Shown here piece by piece: positions 55,218-62,389 of a stretch of 64,000 nucleotides of DNA (position 1 is its first letter; each line of letters opens with the position of its first letter). Origin of the DNA: JACQGZ01 sp036004665 (GTDB lineage: Bacteria > Sysuimicrobiota > Sysuimicrobiia > Sysuimicrobiales > Humicultoraceae); contig DASYRG010000029.1 of the NCBI GenBank assembly GCA_036004665.1, positions 62,001 through 126,000 on the forward strand. Direction: 5' to 3'. Under the pieces are notes generated by a model that was not told the origin of the DNA, did no database searches, and worked only from the letters and a program-made list of their open reading frames with translations. The translations under genes were made by a program, and so were the position numbers.

Positions 55218-56257
55218 TCCCCCGCCGGCGCCGCGCGCCTCCAGGCGCGACCCTCGCCGCGCTCGTGCTGCTCCTTCCCGCCGTGGCCGGCCTGGCTGTG
55301 GCGGTCGGGTCCGTGTCCCTCACCCCGCGCACGGTGGTGGGGGTGCTGCTGTCGGCGGTGGGTCTGCCGATCGAGCGCACCTGGGCGCCCGAAGCCGAGA
55401 CGATCATTCTGGCGCTGCGGCTGCCGCGTGTCGCCCTGGCCGCGGTCGTGGGCCTCGGTCTGGCCGGAGCGGGCGTGGTCTTCCAGGGGCTCTTCCGCAA
55501 TCCGCTCGCCGACCCGTATCTCATCGGCACATCCGCCGGCGCCGCGCTGGGAGCGACGGTGGCGATCATCCGCGGAGGGGAAGGAGGCCTCGGCGCGCTC
55601 GGCGCGGTTCCCGCGGCCGCGTTCCTGGGCGCGCTGGCGGTCTCCTACGGCGTCTACCGGCTGGCGCGCCGGGGGACGGACGTCCCCGTCCAGGACCTCC
55701 TCCTCGCCGGCATCGCGGTCGGCGCCTTCCTCGCCGCCATCATCTCGCTGCTGCAGCTGAGCGGAGGCGAAAGCCTGCAGCGCGTGATCTATTGGGTGAT
55801 GGGAGGGTTCGCCGGCCGGGGCTGGGCGCACATCGCCATGGCCGCCCCCTACGCGGTCGGCGGGCTCGTGCTGGCCTGGCTGTATGGTCGGGATCTCAAC
55901 GTGCTGCAGGTGGGAGAGGAGGGGGCGCTGCAGTTGGGGGTCGACGTCCCGCGGGTGAAGCGGATCCTCCTGACCGGTGCCTCCCTCATGGCTGCGGCGG
56001 CCGTGGCGACCAGCGGGCTGATCGGCTTCGTCGGCCTGATCGTGCCCCACCTCATGCGGCTGATCGTGGGCCCAGACCACCGCGTCCTCCTGCCCGCCGC
56101 GGCGCTGGCGGGCGCCATCATCCTGATCCTCGCCGACCTCCTCGCCCGCACGGCGATCACGCCGGCCGAGCTGCCGGTGGGCGTGGTGACCGCGCTGCTC
56201 GGCGCGCCGTTCTTTCTCTATCTGCTGCTACGCGGGCGGGGCACCGCCGCGCCGTGA
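55214..56257 (+). CDS. FecCD/BtuC-family ABC transporter permease
   Basis: 347 residues with about ten membrane helices. LRLPRVALAAVVGLGLAGAGVVFQGLFRNPLADPYLIGTSAGAALGA and GLIGFVGLIVPHLMRLIVGPDHRVLLP are the signature regions of the FecCD family, which imports iron-siderophores, haem or cobalamin. No binding protein or FecE-type ATPase is next to it; the upstream ATPase is of another class. The GTG overlaps that gene's stop. Its last 101 bases overlap the convergent amidase gene. Confidence 0.92.
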   Translation: MIPRRRRAPPGATLAALVLLLPAVAGLAVAVGSVSLTPRTVVGVLLSAVGLPIERTWAPEAETIILALRLPRVALAAVVGLGLAGAGVVFQGLFRNPLADPYLIGTSAGAALGATVAIIRGGEGGLGALGAVPAAAFLGALAVSYGVYRLARRGTDVPVQDLLLAGIAVGAFLAAIISLLQLSGGESLQRVIYWVMGGFAGRGWAHIAMAAPYAVGGLVLAWLYGRDLNVLQVGEEGALQLGVDVPRVKRILLTGASLMAAAAVATSGLIGFVGLIVPHLMRLIVGPDHRVLLPAAALAGAIILILADLLARTAITPAELPVGVVTALLGAPFFLYLLLRGRGTAAP

Positions 56258-56795
56258 GCGCGGGAGGCGCGAGCGCGGCCTCACACCCTGCCGCGATGGC
56301 CCGCCCGAGGTTGGTCTGTGTCGAGGACTGGGCCAGCAACGCCCGTTCGGTCGGGTTGGAGAGAAAGAAACATTCCACCAGCGCGGCGGGGCGCGCCTGG
56401 CGCAGGACTCCAAGACCGCGTTGCCTGACCCCGCGGTTCGGCCGCTGCGGGAATCGCCGCATGACGGCGCGCAGAATCGCCCCTGCCAGGATGATGCTGC
56501 TCTCATGGGCAGGAGAGCGGGTGAAGACCTCGATGCCCGCCGCCCGTGTGTTGGTGCTGGCGTTGACGTGGATGGAGACGAAGAGGTCCGCCCGGGTGCG
56601 GTCGGCAACGGATCGCCGCTCGGCCAGGGTCAATGCCCGGTCGGCCGTACGCGTCAGGACGACGTGGTGGCGGGGCCGCAACGCCGCGCCCGCCGCTTCG
56701 GCGATCGCGAGCGTCAGGTGCTTTTCCTTCAGCCCTTCCCGCACCGCGCCGGGATCGCGCCCACCATGGCCGGGGTCAAGACAGACCGTGGCCAT
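56157..56795 (-). CDS. N-acetylmuramoyl-L-alanine amidase, Amidase_3 family
   Basis: 212 residues. Zinc ligands and catalytic residues are in place: His10 in DPGHGG, Glu24, His76 in SIHVNA and catalytic Glu141 in VECFFLSN. The enzyme cuts the bond between muramic acid and the peptide stem of peptidoglycan. No signal peptide is visible in this reading, so export or lysis-type release is uncertain. The last 35 residues are Arg/Pro/Ala-rich and lie entirely in the region antisense to the permease gene. Confidence 0.88.
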   Translation of the reverse strand: MATVCLDPGHGGRDPGAVREGLKEKHLTLAIAEAAGAALRPRHHVVLTRTADRALTLAERRSVADRTRADLFVSIHVNASTNTRAAGIEVFTRSPAHESSIILAGAILRAVMRRFPQRPNRGVRQRGLGVLRQARPAALVECFFLSNPTERALLAQSSTQTNLGRAIAAGCEAALAPPALTARRCPARVAADRERTARRAARSPRPPAARPA

Positions 56796-56806
56796 CTCGT
56801 TATAAT
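56778..56806 (+). promoter_or_regulatory. Sigma70-type promoter of the tRNA-Gly/tRNA-Cys genes
   Basis: AAGACA (56778-56783) and a perfect TATAAT (56801-56806) are spaced by 17 bases, with a start point expected near 56813, just before the tRNA-Gly. It overlaps the start of the divergent amidase gene. Confidence 0.7.
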
Positions 56807-56817
56807 CTAGCCTGCGG

Positions 56818-56892
56818 GCGGGAGTAGCTCAGAGGTAGAGCGTCTCCTTGCCAAGGAGAAGGCCGTGGGTTCAAGTCCCATCTCCCGCTCCA
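56818..56892 (+). tRNA. tRNA-Gly (anticodon GCC)
   Basis: Complete cloverleaf. GCGGGAG pairs with CTCCCGC; discriminator T and encoded CCA follow. The anticodon stem TCTCC/GGAGA encloses TTGCCAA, giving GCC. The T-loop TTCAAGT is normal. It lies just downstream of a consensus promoter and 10 bases upstream of tRNA-Cys. Confidence 0.97.
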
Positions 56893-56902
56893 GCATTCGC
56901 GA

Positions 56903-56977
56903 GGCGGCGTAGCCAAGAGGCAAGGCAGGGGTCTGCAAAACCCCGACTCCCCGGTTCGAATCCGGGCGCCGCCTCCA
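56903..56977 (+). tRNA. tRNA-Cys (anticodon GCA)
   Basis: Complete cloverleaf. GGCGGCG pairs with CGCCGCC; discriminator T and CCA are encoded. The anticodon loop CTGCAAA within GGGGT/ACCCC gives GCA. The T-loop TTCGAAT is canonical. It is probably co-transcribed with tRNA-Gly. Confidence 0.97.
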
Positions 56978-57044
56978 GTCCTTCCCCTATTGAAGTTTAT
57001 CGAGGATCTGGAAACGAGCACGCGGCTTTGCTTTTTGTTGGGTG

Positions 57045-57133
57045 TGGTGCCGGGGGAGGGACTCGCACCCTCAAGGGCGTTTCCGCCCACCGGGTTTTAA
57101 GCCCGGCGCGTTTGCTGGTTTCGCCACCCCGGC
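57045..57133 (-). tRNA. tRNA-Leu (anticodon TAA) with altered D- and T-loops
   Basis: On the minus strand a full class II cloverleaf is seen: acceptor GCCGGGG/CCCCGGC, discriminator A and encoded CCA, anticodon stem CCGGG/CCCGG with loop CTTAAAA (anticodon TAA), a long variable arm (GGGCG-GAAA-CGCCC) and a perfect five-base-pair T stem. However, the T-loop is TGCGAGT, so the usual TT at 54-55 is TG, and the D-loop is AAACCAGCAAA, where the expected GG is AG. The normal G18-Psi55 elbow contact would be lost. The first 63 bases are also the last codons of a homing endonuclease gene. It may be a functional but divergent tRNA or a decaying one. Confidence 0.85.
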
Positions 57134-57790
57134 AATGACATTTCCATACTTTCCGACGCGATTCGGCGTGTTGATACACTGCCAAGCCATTTCGAATTTG
57201 CGGGGCAATGCCAGACACTCAGGATAATAGCACCCTCTCAGGATCACCTGGGCCGCAAGTTTACCAAACTTGATTGTGTAGATTGGATTCTTACGCTTCT
57301 TGCTGCGGACATGGCGTCTTCCACCTACGCCAAAGAAGCCCTCGACCGATTCCTTGAGCCACAGCGAGAAGACGGGTGATGCTGAGCTGATCTCCAATGC
57401 CCATTGTCGTAGCCCATTGCTGGGATGGATCCATGTTCGAATGCAGCCGTCACCATCTATCATTCCTCTTAGGAAGTCTGGAAACTGCTGTGTGGGGACA
57501 TCGAGAGCGCTCAAAGTCAATGACTTTGCAGGTGTGAGGCCGACGTCCAACAGGAACCCGTATAGATTCTTGCTGGATACCGGCAGATGAAAACACAAAC
57601 TTCCGGTGGCGCCATTGTGCCTCCCAATTCGGCATGTGAGCCTGAACGCTTGTCTGAGCTGTTCCAAGAACAAGGGATCTTTCGAGATCAAAGTTATGTG
57701 GCGGCCATCTTTGCTCAGGCAACCGTCACTTGTGATCAAGCCCACGAGGTACCAGAGATAGTCTGATCGTGCGTTGCTGAAGGCGAACAT
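57071..57790 (-). CDS. LAGLIDADG homing endonuclease ending inside tRNA-Leu(TAA)
   Basis: 239 residues with two LAGLIDADG motifs, the layout of monomeric homing endonucleases: YLVGLITSDG at 14-23 (catalytic Asp22) and FLRGMIDGDG at 106-115 (Asp114). These enzymes cut a long DNA site and copy their gene into it. The codon use is much less GC-rich than its surroundings, a sign of transfer. The frame enters the tRNA exactly at its first base: codons 220-239 and the TGA are tRNA sequence. There is no intron, as the tRNA is contiguous, and no intein host. A small hairpin (GGTTG/CAACC, 57800-57815) lies ten bases before the ATG at 57790. The region 56978-57044 on the other side is also AT-rich and holds no gene. 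Confidence 0.9.
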   Translation of the reverse strand: MFAFSNARSDYLWYLVGLITSDGCLSKDGRHITLISKDPLFLEQLRQAFRLTCRIGRHNGATGSLCFHLPVSSKNLYGFLLDVGLTPAKSLTLSALDVPTQQFPDFLRGMIDGDGCIRTWIHPSNGLRQWALEISSASPVFSLWLKESVEGFFGVGGRRHVRSKKRKNPIYTIKFGKLAAQVILRGCYYPECLALPRKFEMAWQCINTPNRVGKYGNVIAGVAKPANAPGLKPGGRKRP

Positions 57791-57875
57791 CCTTCACTTG
57801 GTTGAATCGACAACCGGGGTGAGTAATTACGGGGTTGAGGCAGAAAGTTCTCCCTTTGGGGGCCGGGAGTAGGTG

Positions 57876-58414
57876 ATGCATCCTCTTATCGTCATCGGAA
57901 CAACCGGGTCAGGCAAAACGACGACGGCGCGGGAGATCGCTGCACGGCTGGGGGTTCCCCACGTGGAGCTGGATGCACTGAACTGGGGCCGAACTGGACC
58001 GAAGCCCATCGAGAGGTCTTCCGCCAACATGTGAGCGAGGCGGTGGACGGGGACGTCTGGGTCGTGGACGGCAACTACAGCAAGTCCCGCGACATCGTCT
58101 GGCCCCGGGCGGATACTGCAGTCTGGCTAGACTTCTCCCTCTGGGTGATCCTGTGGCGTCTCCTGCGTCGGACCATCGCCCGCACCCTCACCCAGGAGGA
58201 ACTCTGGAGCGGGAACCGGGAGCGCGTCCGCACGGCCTTCCTGAGCCGTGACTCCCTTTTCGTCTGGGCGTTGCAAACCTACCGCCGGCGCAGACGGAGC
58301 TATCCTCTCCTGCTCAGCCGGCCGGAGCACGCGCATCTCGCGGTAGTCCGCCTGCGCTCTCCTCGAGCCGCCGCGGTCTGGGTGGCCGCTCTGGGTCAGG
58401 CTCCCTTGAGATAG
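57876..58414 (+). pseudogene. FlaR-like/topology-modulation P-loop kinase, frameshifted
   Basis: The first frame (ATG 57876) encodes MHPLIVIGTTGSGKTTTA with a Walker A motif and ELDALNW, then goes out of frame and stops. The second frame continues the same family: TEAHREVFRQHV, VWVVDGNYSKSRDI and DFSLWVILWRLLRRTI. Adding one C at the CC at 57989-57990 joins the frames into about 180 residues reading NWGPNWTEAH, the expected family text. The protein would be a small nucleotide-kinase-like ATPase. It is either a real single-base deletion or a sequence error. The end overlaps the convergent hydrolase gene by 19 bases. Confidence 0.8.
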
Positions 58415-59328
58415 CGCTCAAACCATGCCAGGGTACGCTGCCAGGCCTGCTGCGCCGCCGCCGCATTGTACCGCGGCCCCGTATCGTTGAAGAAGGCGTG
58501 GTCGGCGTTGGGGTAGATGATGATCTCATGCGTCACGCCCGCCCGCTCCATCGCCTGGCGAACGGCGGGAATCCCCGGATTGATGAAGGTGTCGCGCGCC
58601 CCGTAGATGGCCAGCACCGCCGCCTTGATTTTCGCGACGTCCTCCAGCGGCGGGTTTGGCCCATAGTAGGGGACCGCGGCGCGCAGGGCGGCGTTGGCCG
58701 TGGCCAGACGCCAGGTCATGCCGCCGCCGAAGCAGAACCCCATCGCCCCAACGCGGTCGCGCCGGGCCGACGACAACCCCTGCAGGTAGGAGACCCCGCC
58801 GTTGAGCATCGCCACCAATTGATCCTCCGGCGTCCGACCCAGGAAGGCCGAGACCTGCGCCGGATCGGTGAAGCGGGCGGTTCCTCCTTCAGGTGAGGCG
58901 AGGTCGACGGCGAGGGCGACGTAGCCCATCTTGGCAAGGCGCCGCGCTACGTCCTTGAAGTGCTCATGCATTCCGCGGTTCTCGTGGATCACCACGACCC
59001 CCGGGGCGGGGGTCCCGCTGCGTGGTTCGGCCAGGTAGGCGAGCACCTGGATACTTCCCTGCGGGAAAGTGACGTCGCGCGCCTGGATGGCCGGATCGGT
59101 GGGCGAGACCGTTACCCCGGACGCCTGCGCCGCCATCGGCGGGCTGCTGGCCGCGGCCTGGGAGATCTCCTCAGCCGAGGCGGGCACGCCCAGCCCGGTG
59201 AGCACCGGGACGGCGAGGGCTGCGCCGCCGGACATCAGCACGACGCGGCGCAGGAACTCCCTCCGGCCCATTCGTCCTTCCTTGTACTCCTCGGTCCATT
59301 CCGTGAGGATGTAGCGCTGCAGGTTCAT
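58396..59328 (-). CDS. Dienelactone hydrolase family protein with Tat signal
   Basis: 310 residues. A twin-arginine signal (GRREFLRRVVLMSGGAALAVPVL) lies at about residues 20-45, so the folded enzyme is exported. The catalytic domain has HENRGMHEHFKDVARRLA, the nucleophile cysteine in GFCFGGG, an acid near YGARDTFI and the histidine in NADHAFFND. Dienelactone hydrolases open lactone or ester bonds; exported members have broad esterase activity. GGAGGTGA is six bases before the ATG at 59328. It is a single-gene unit. Confidence 0.92.
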   Translation of the reverse strand: MNLQRYILTEWTEEYKEGRMGRREFLRRVVLMSGGAALAVPVLTGLGVPASAEEISQAAASSPPMAAQASGVTVSPTDPAIQARDVTFPQGSIQVLAYLAEPRSGTPAPGVVVIHENRGMHEHFKDVARRLAKMGYVALAVDLASPEGGTARFTDPAQVSAFLGRTPEDQLVAMLNGGVSYLQGLSSARRDRVGAMGFCFGGGMTWRLATANAALRAAVPYYGPNPPLEDVAKIKAAVLAIYGARDTFINPGIPAVRQAMERAGVTHEIIIYPNADHAFFNDTGPRYNAAAAQQAWQRTLAWFERYLKGA

Positions 59329-59358
59329 CACTCACCTCCACGGGGATTGTACCCGCCG

Positions 59359-59929
59359 ATGCATCACGGTTTGGTCACCACCCGGCAGGGGTTGGCGCGG
59401 CTGCGGCGCATATCTAGCGGCGATGCCTCGGAGGCGGAGACGTCCGTGGCCCAGCCGTTCTCCTGGAAGGATCCACGGTTTACCCTCGCCGACGCGCTCA
59501 CCGGCGCGCGGCTGATCATGCTGCCCTACCTCATCTACGCGCTCTCGTGCGTCCGCTGGCGGGGATGGCCGTGGCGACGCTGGCGGTGATGATCGCTATC
59601 GGTGTGCTGCCGTGGTGGAAGTGGGCGGTGATCTTCTTCCCCGGGCTGTTGATGCTGTGGACGAACCTGCTGCACCTGCTGCGGGCGGGCGATCTCACTT
59701 CGGCCACGGCGCCGGCAGGAAGCTGGTGGGGCAGCTGCAGTTCGTCTATCTCCCGCTGCTGCTGGCGCGGAGCTTCTGGCTGTCCGCCGGATGGGCGCCG
59801 CAGACGGTGGATCACCTGATGTTCGCTGTCCTGGCGGTGGCGATCGGGGTGAACACCATCGACTACGGACGATCGGTCCGCCGGCTCCTCGCCGCGCCGC
59901 CGCGCCGCGCCTCCGCCGCGCGGTCATAG
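59359..59929 (+). pseudogene. CDP-alcohol phosphatidyltransferase-like remnant
   Basis: Three reading frames succeed one another. Frame one ends near 59589 after FTLADALTGARLIMLPYLIYAL. Frame two, about 59535-59720, gives AGMAVATLAVMIAIGVLPWWKWAVIF. Frame three runs to 59929 with KLVGQLQFVYLPLLLARSF and NTIDYGRSVRRLL. Order and text fit a CDP-alcohol phosphatidyltransferase (PgsA-like phospholipid synthase), but the catalytic signature DGxxARxxxxxxxxGxxxDxxxD that should lie in frame two is absent. Two frameshifts plus this loss make it non-functional. No ribosome site is clear for the ATG at 59359. Confidence 0.6.
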
Positions 59930-59943
59930 GAGACGCACCGGTC

Positions 59944-61206
59944 ATGGCCACGGTCCGCGGCACCGTGGCGGAAGAGGGCCGTCCGCGGCGGCTCACCCTC
60001 GGCCAGCAACTCCTCCTCAGCGTCCACAACTTCGGTCTGAACTTTCACTGGGGCGCTCTGCTCGCCGTGGCGATCCCCCGGCTCGTGCTGCGCTTCGCCG
60101 ACGAAGCCGCCAAGGGGCGGGTCCTGGGGTCGGTCTATGCCGGTGGGGCGGTCGTGGCGCTGGTCATGCAGCCGCTCGCCGGCGCCCTCAGCGACCGGTC
60201 GCTCCATCCCATGGGGCGGCGCCGTCCCTTCATCATTGTTGGGGTCCTCCTCAACGCCGCGGCGCTGCTGGCACTCGCCTACGCGCCGACCCTGGGACTG
60301 TTCATCGCCGCCTTCCTGTTCCTTCAATTCGGCTACAATCTCGGCGCGGCCGCATACGGCGGCCTCATCCCCGACCTCGTCCCGGAGAACCAGCGCGGGA
60401 TGGTCTCGGGGTTTTGGGGCTTGATGAACATCCTCGGCACGATCATCGCCGGAGTGGTGGCCGGGTTGCTCATCGAGCGGGGCCATGTCATCGCCGCGTT
60501 CGTGATGATCATCGCCGTGCTGACGACCACGATGGTGATCACCGTGGCGAAGGTCCGCGAGGCGCCTCTGCGCGGACGGGCCCCTCTCGCCCTGCGAGCC
60601 TTCCTCGGTTCCTTCTGGATCGACCCGCGCCGCCATCCCAACTTCGCCTGGCTCTTCGTGGCGCGCTTTTTCACGCTGATGGGGATCTACTCGCTGCTGG
60701 CCTTCATGCAATTCTTCCTCAAAGACTATCTCGGCGTGGCAAACTTCACGGAGGCGACCGGGCAGGTCCAGGCGATGGTGGCGATCGGCGCGCTGGGCAG
60801 CGCCTACCTCTCGGGCTGGCTCTCCGACCGGATCGGACGGCGGCCGATTGTCTCGATCGCTTCGTTGTTGATGGGGATCATGGTGCTGGTCTTCCTCGTG
60901 GCGCCGTCCTTTTCGCTCATGCTCGCCCTCAGCGTGATCTTCGGCATCGGTTTCGGGGCCTTCAACACCGTGGACCTGGCGCTGGCCGTTGACGTCCTGC
61001 CCTCGCGCGAGGCGGCGGCGAAAGACCTGGGGATCTGGGGGATTTCGACCACGCTGCCGCAGGTGTTGGGGCCGCTCATCGGGGGCCCGATCCTCGACGC
61101 CGTGAACCGGCTCGAGCCGGGACAGGGCTACGTGGCCGTCAACGTGCTGGGCGCGGTGTACTTCGTGCTCGGGGCGCTGGCGATCCTGAAGATCCGGACG
61201 CGCTGA
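59944..61206 (+). CDS. MFS transporter (sugar/GPH-like)
   Basis: 420 residues with about 12 helices. The loop after helix 2, ALSDRSLHPMGRRRPFIIVG, and its echo GWLSDRIGRRPIVSIASLL in the second half are major facilitator signatures; the arrangement resembles sucrose- or glycoside-cation symporters. The substrate is unknown. AGGAGA lies 10 bases before the ATG at 59944; the frame is open further upstream over the preceding pseudogene but without matching sequence. It ends three bases from the convergent response-regulator gene. Confidence 0.9.
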   Translation: MATVRGTVAEEGRPRRLTLGQQLLLSVHNFGLNFHWGALLAVAIPRLVLRFADEAAKGRVLGSVYAGGAVVALVMQPLAGALSDRSLHPMGRRRPFIIVGVLLNAAALLALAYAPTLGLFIAAFLFLQFGYNLGAAAYGGLIPDLVPENQRGMVSGFWGLMNILGTIIAGVVAGLLIERGHVIAAFVMIIAVLTTTMVITVAKVREAPLRGRAPLALRAFLGSFWIDPRRHPNFAWLFVARFFTLMGIYSLLAFMQFFLKDYLGVANFTEATGQVQAMVAIGALGSAYLSGWLSDRIGRRPIVSIASLLMGIMVLVFLVAPSFSLMLALSVIFGIGFGAFNTVDLALAVDVLPSREAAAKDLGIWGISTTLPQVLGPLIGGPILDAVNRLEPGQGYVAVNVLGAVYFVLGALAILKIRTR

Positions 61207-61209
61207 GGG

Positions 61210-62217
61210 TCAGGGGCGGTCAGGCCCCTCCGACCATGGCTCCAGATCCCCTTGATCCTCGCCGAGGTCGGTCTGGGCGAGCAGGTTCAGGTCCTGGGCG
61301 ACGACGCGGTCCTTCCCCGCCTCCTTGGCCTCGCGCAGCGCTTCGTCCGCGCTCGCCAGCAGCACGCTGGTGGGGACGTCGCCGTGCGTCTCCGGTTCGT
61401 AGGTGGAGACGCCGATGCTCACCGAGACGCGCAGGGGGACCAGCGTGGTGACGATCTGCAGGTCCCGGATCGTCCGAAGCAGCCATTCCCCCAACTCAGT
61501 GGCCGCCGCCAGCGGCGCGCCGGGGAGGAGCCAGACGAACTCCTCGCCGCCGTAGCGCGAGACCATGTCGGTGCGGCGTTTGCGGCCCAGCAGGACGCGG
61601 CCGATCTGGCGGAGGACCTCGTCGCCGGCTTGGTGGCCGTGGACGTCGTTGATTTCCTTGAAGTTGTCGATGTCAAAGATCACACAGGAGAGGGGATGGT
61701 TGCCGCGGCGGGCGCGTTCCATCTCCACATACACCTGCTCCTCGAAGGTGCGGCGGTTGGGCAGTCCGGTCAGGGGGTCGCTGGCGGCCAACTGCTCAAG
61801 CAAGCGGTTCTTCTCGTATAGCTCATCCTGCAGCGCCTTGACGCGCAGCGCGGCGCGGATGCGCGCGATCAACTCAACGGCGTTGAATGGCTTGGTGACG
61901 TAATCGTGCGCCCCCAGGTCGAGTCCCTGCACGCGGCTGTCGATCTCGTCGCGTGCGGTCATGAAAATGACGGGGATCTGACGCGTCGCCTCCTCCTCTT
62001 TCAGGTGGCGGATGACGGTGAACCCGTCCAGGTCGGGCATCATGATGTCGAGGAGGATCAAGTCGGGCGCCTCGCTGCGGGCAACTGGAAGCGCGTCGCT
62101 GCCCCGTTGGATGGTGAAGACGGTCGCCCCCATCGATTCGAGACGGAGGCGCAGCATCTCCAGGATGGAGGGCTCGTCGTCGACCACGACGACGCGGGGG
62201 GGGCGCCGGCCCATCAT
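61210..62217 (-). CDS. Response regulator with GGDEF (diguanylate cyclase) output
   Basis: About 335 residues. The receiver domain (VVVVDDEPSILEMLRLRLES, phospho-acceptor Asp in LLDIMMPDLDG, conserved Lys in YVTKPFN) is followed by a short coiled coil and a GGDEF domain with an intact GGEEF active site. An RxxD inhibitory site (RRTD) lies five residues before it, so the enzyme should make cyclic di-GMP and be feedback-inhibited. The ATG at 62217 begins the receiver domain; an ATG at 62262 in the same frame is possible. The divergent sensor kinase gene 170 bases away is its likely partner. Confidence 0.93.
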   Translation of the reverse strand: MMGRRPPRVVVVDDEPSILEMLRLRLESMGATVFTIQRGSDALPVARSEAPDLILLDIMMPDLDGFTVIRHLKEEEATRQIPVIFMTARDEIDSRVQGLDLGAHDYVTKPFNAVELIARIRAALRVKALQDELYEKNRLLEQLAASDPLTGLPNRRTFEEQVYVEMERARRGNHPLSCVIFDIDNFKEINDVHGHQAGDEVLRQIGRVLLGRKRRTDMVSRYGGEEFVWLLPGAPLAAATELGEWLLRTIRDLQIVTTLVPLRVSVSIGVSTYEPETHGDVPTSVLLASADEALREAKEAGKDRVVAQDLNLLAQTDLGEDQGDLEPWSEGPDRP

Positions 62218-62339
62218 CAGGTCCGGCGGGCCGGTAGACGCGGGGCTCTGGGTGATGGGCATCGGTGGAGAGATGCCCGCCTGGGAGCGGGGCCAGACAT
62301 GCGGGAAGAACCGCGTGGTCCGCCGTCGCGTCCCTGACC

Positions 62340-62348
62340 TGATATAAT
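62340..62348 (+). promoter_or_regulatory. Extended -10 promoter of the sensor kinase gene
   Basis: TG-A-TATAAT, a perfect extended -10, lies about 42 bases before the GTG start at 62390. A -35 hexamer is not recognisable. The AT-rich core could also serve the divergent response regulator. Confidence 0.6.
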
Positions 62349-62389
62349 TCAGCAGAATTACGTCGAAGCTTGCCTCGGAGCTGAGCATC

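Noticed and set aside
57045..57790. A group I intron in tRNA-Leu(UAA) containing the endonuclease
   Set aside because: tRNA-Leu(UAA) is a known intron site, but here the anticodon stem and loop are contiguous and the endonuclease lies outside the mature tRNA, so no intron is present.
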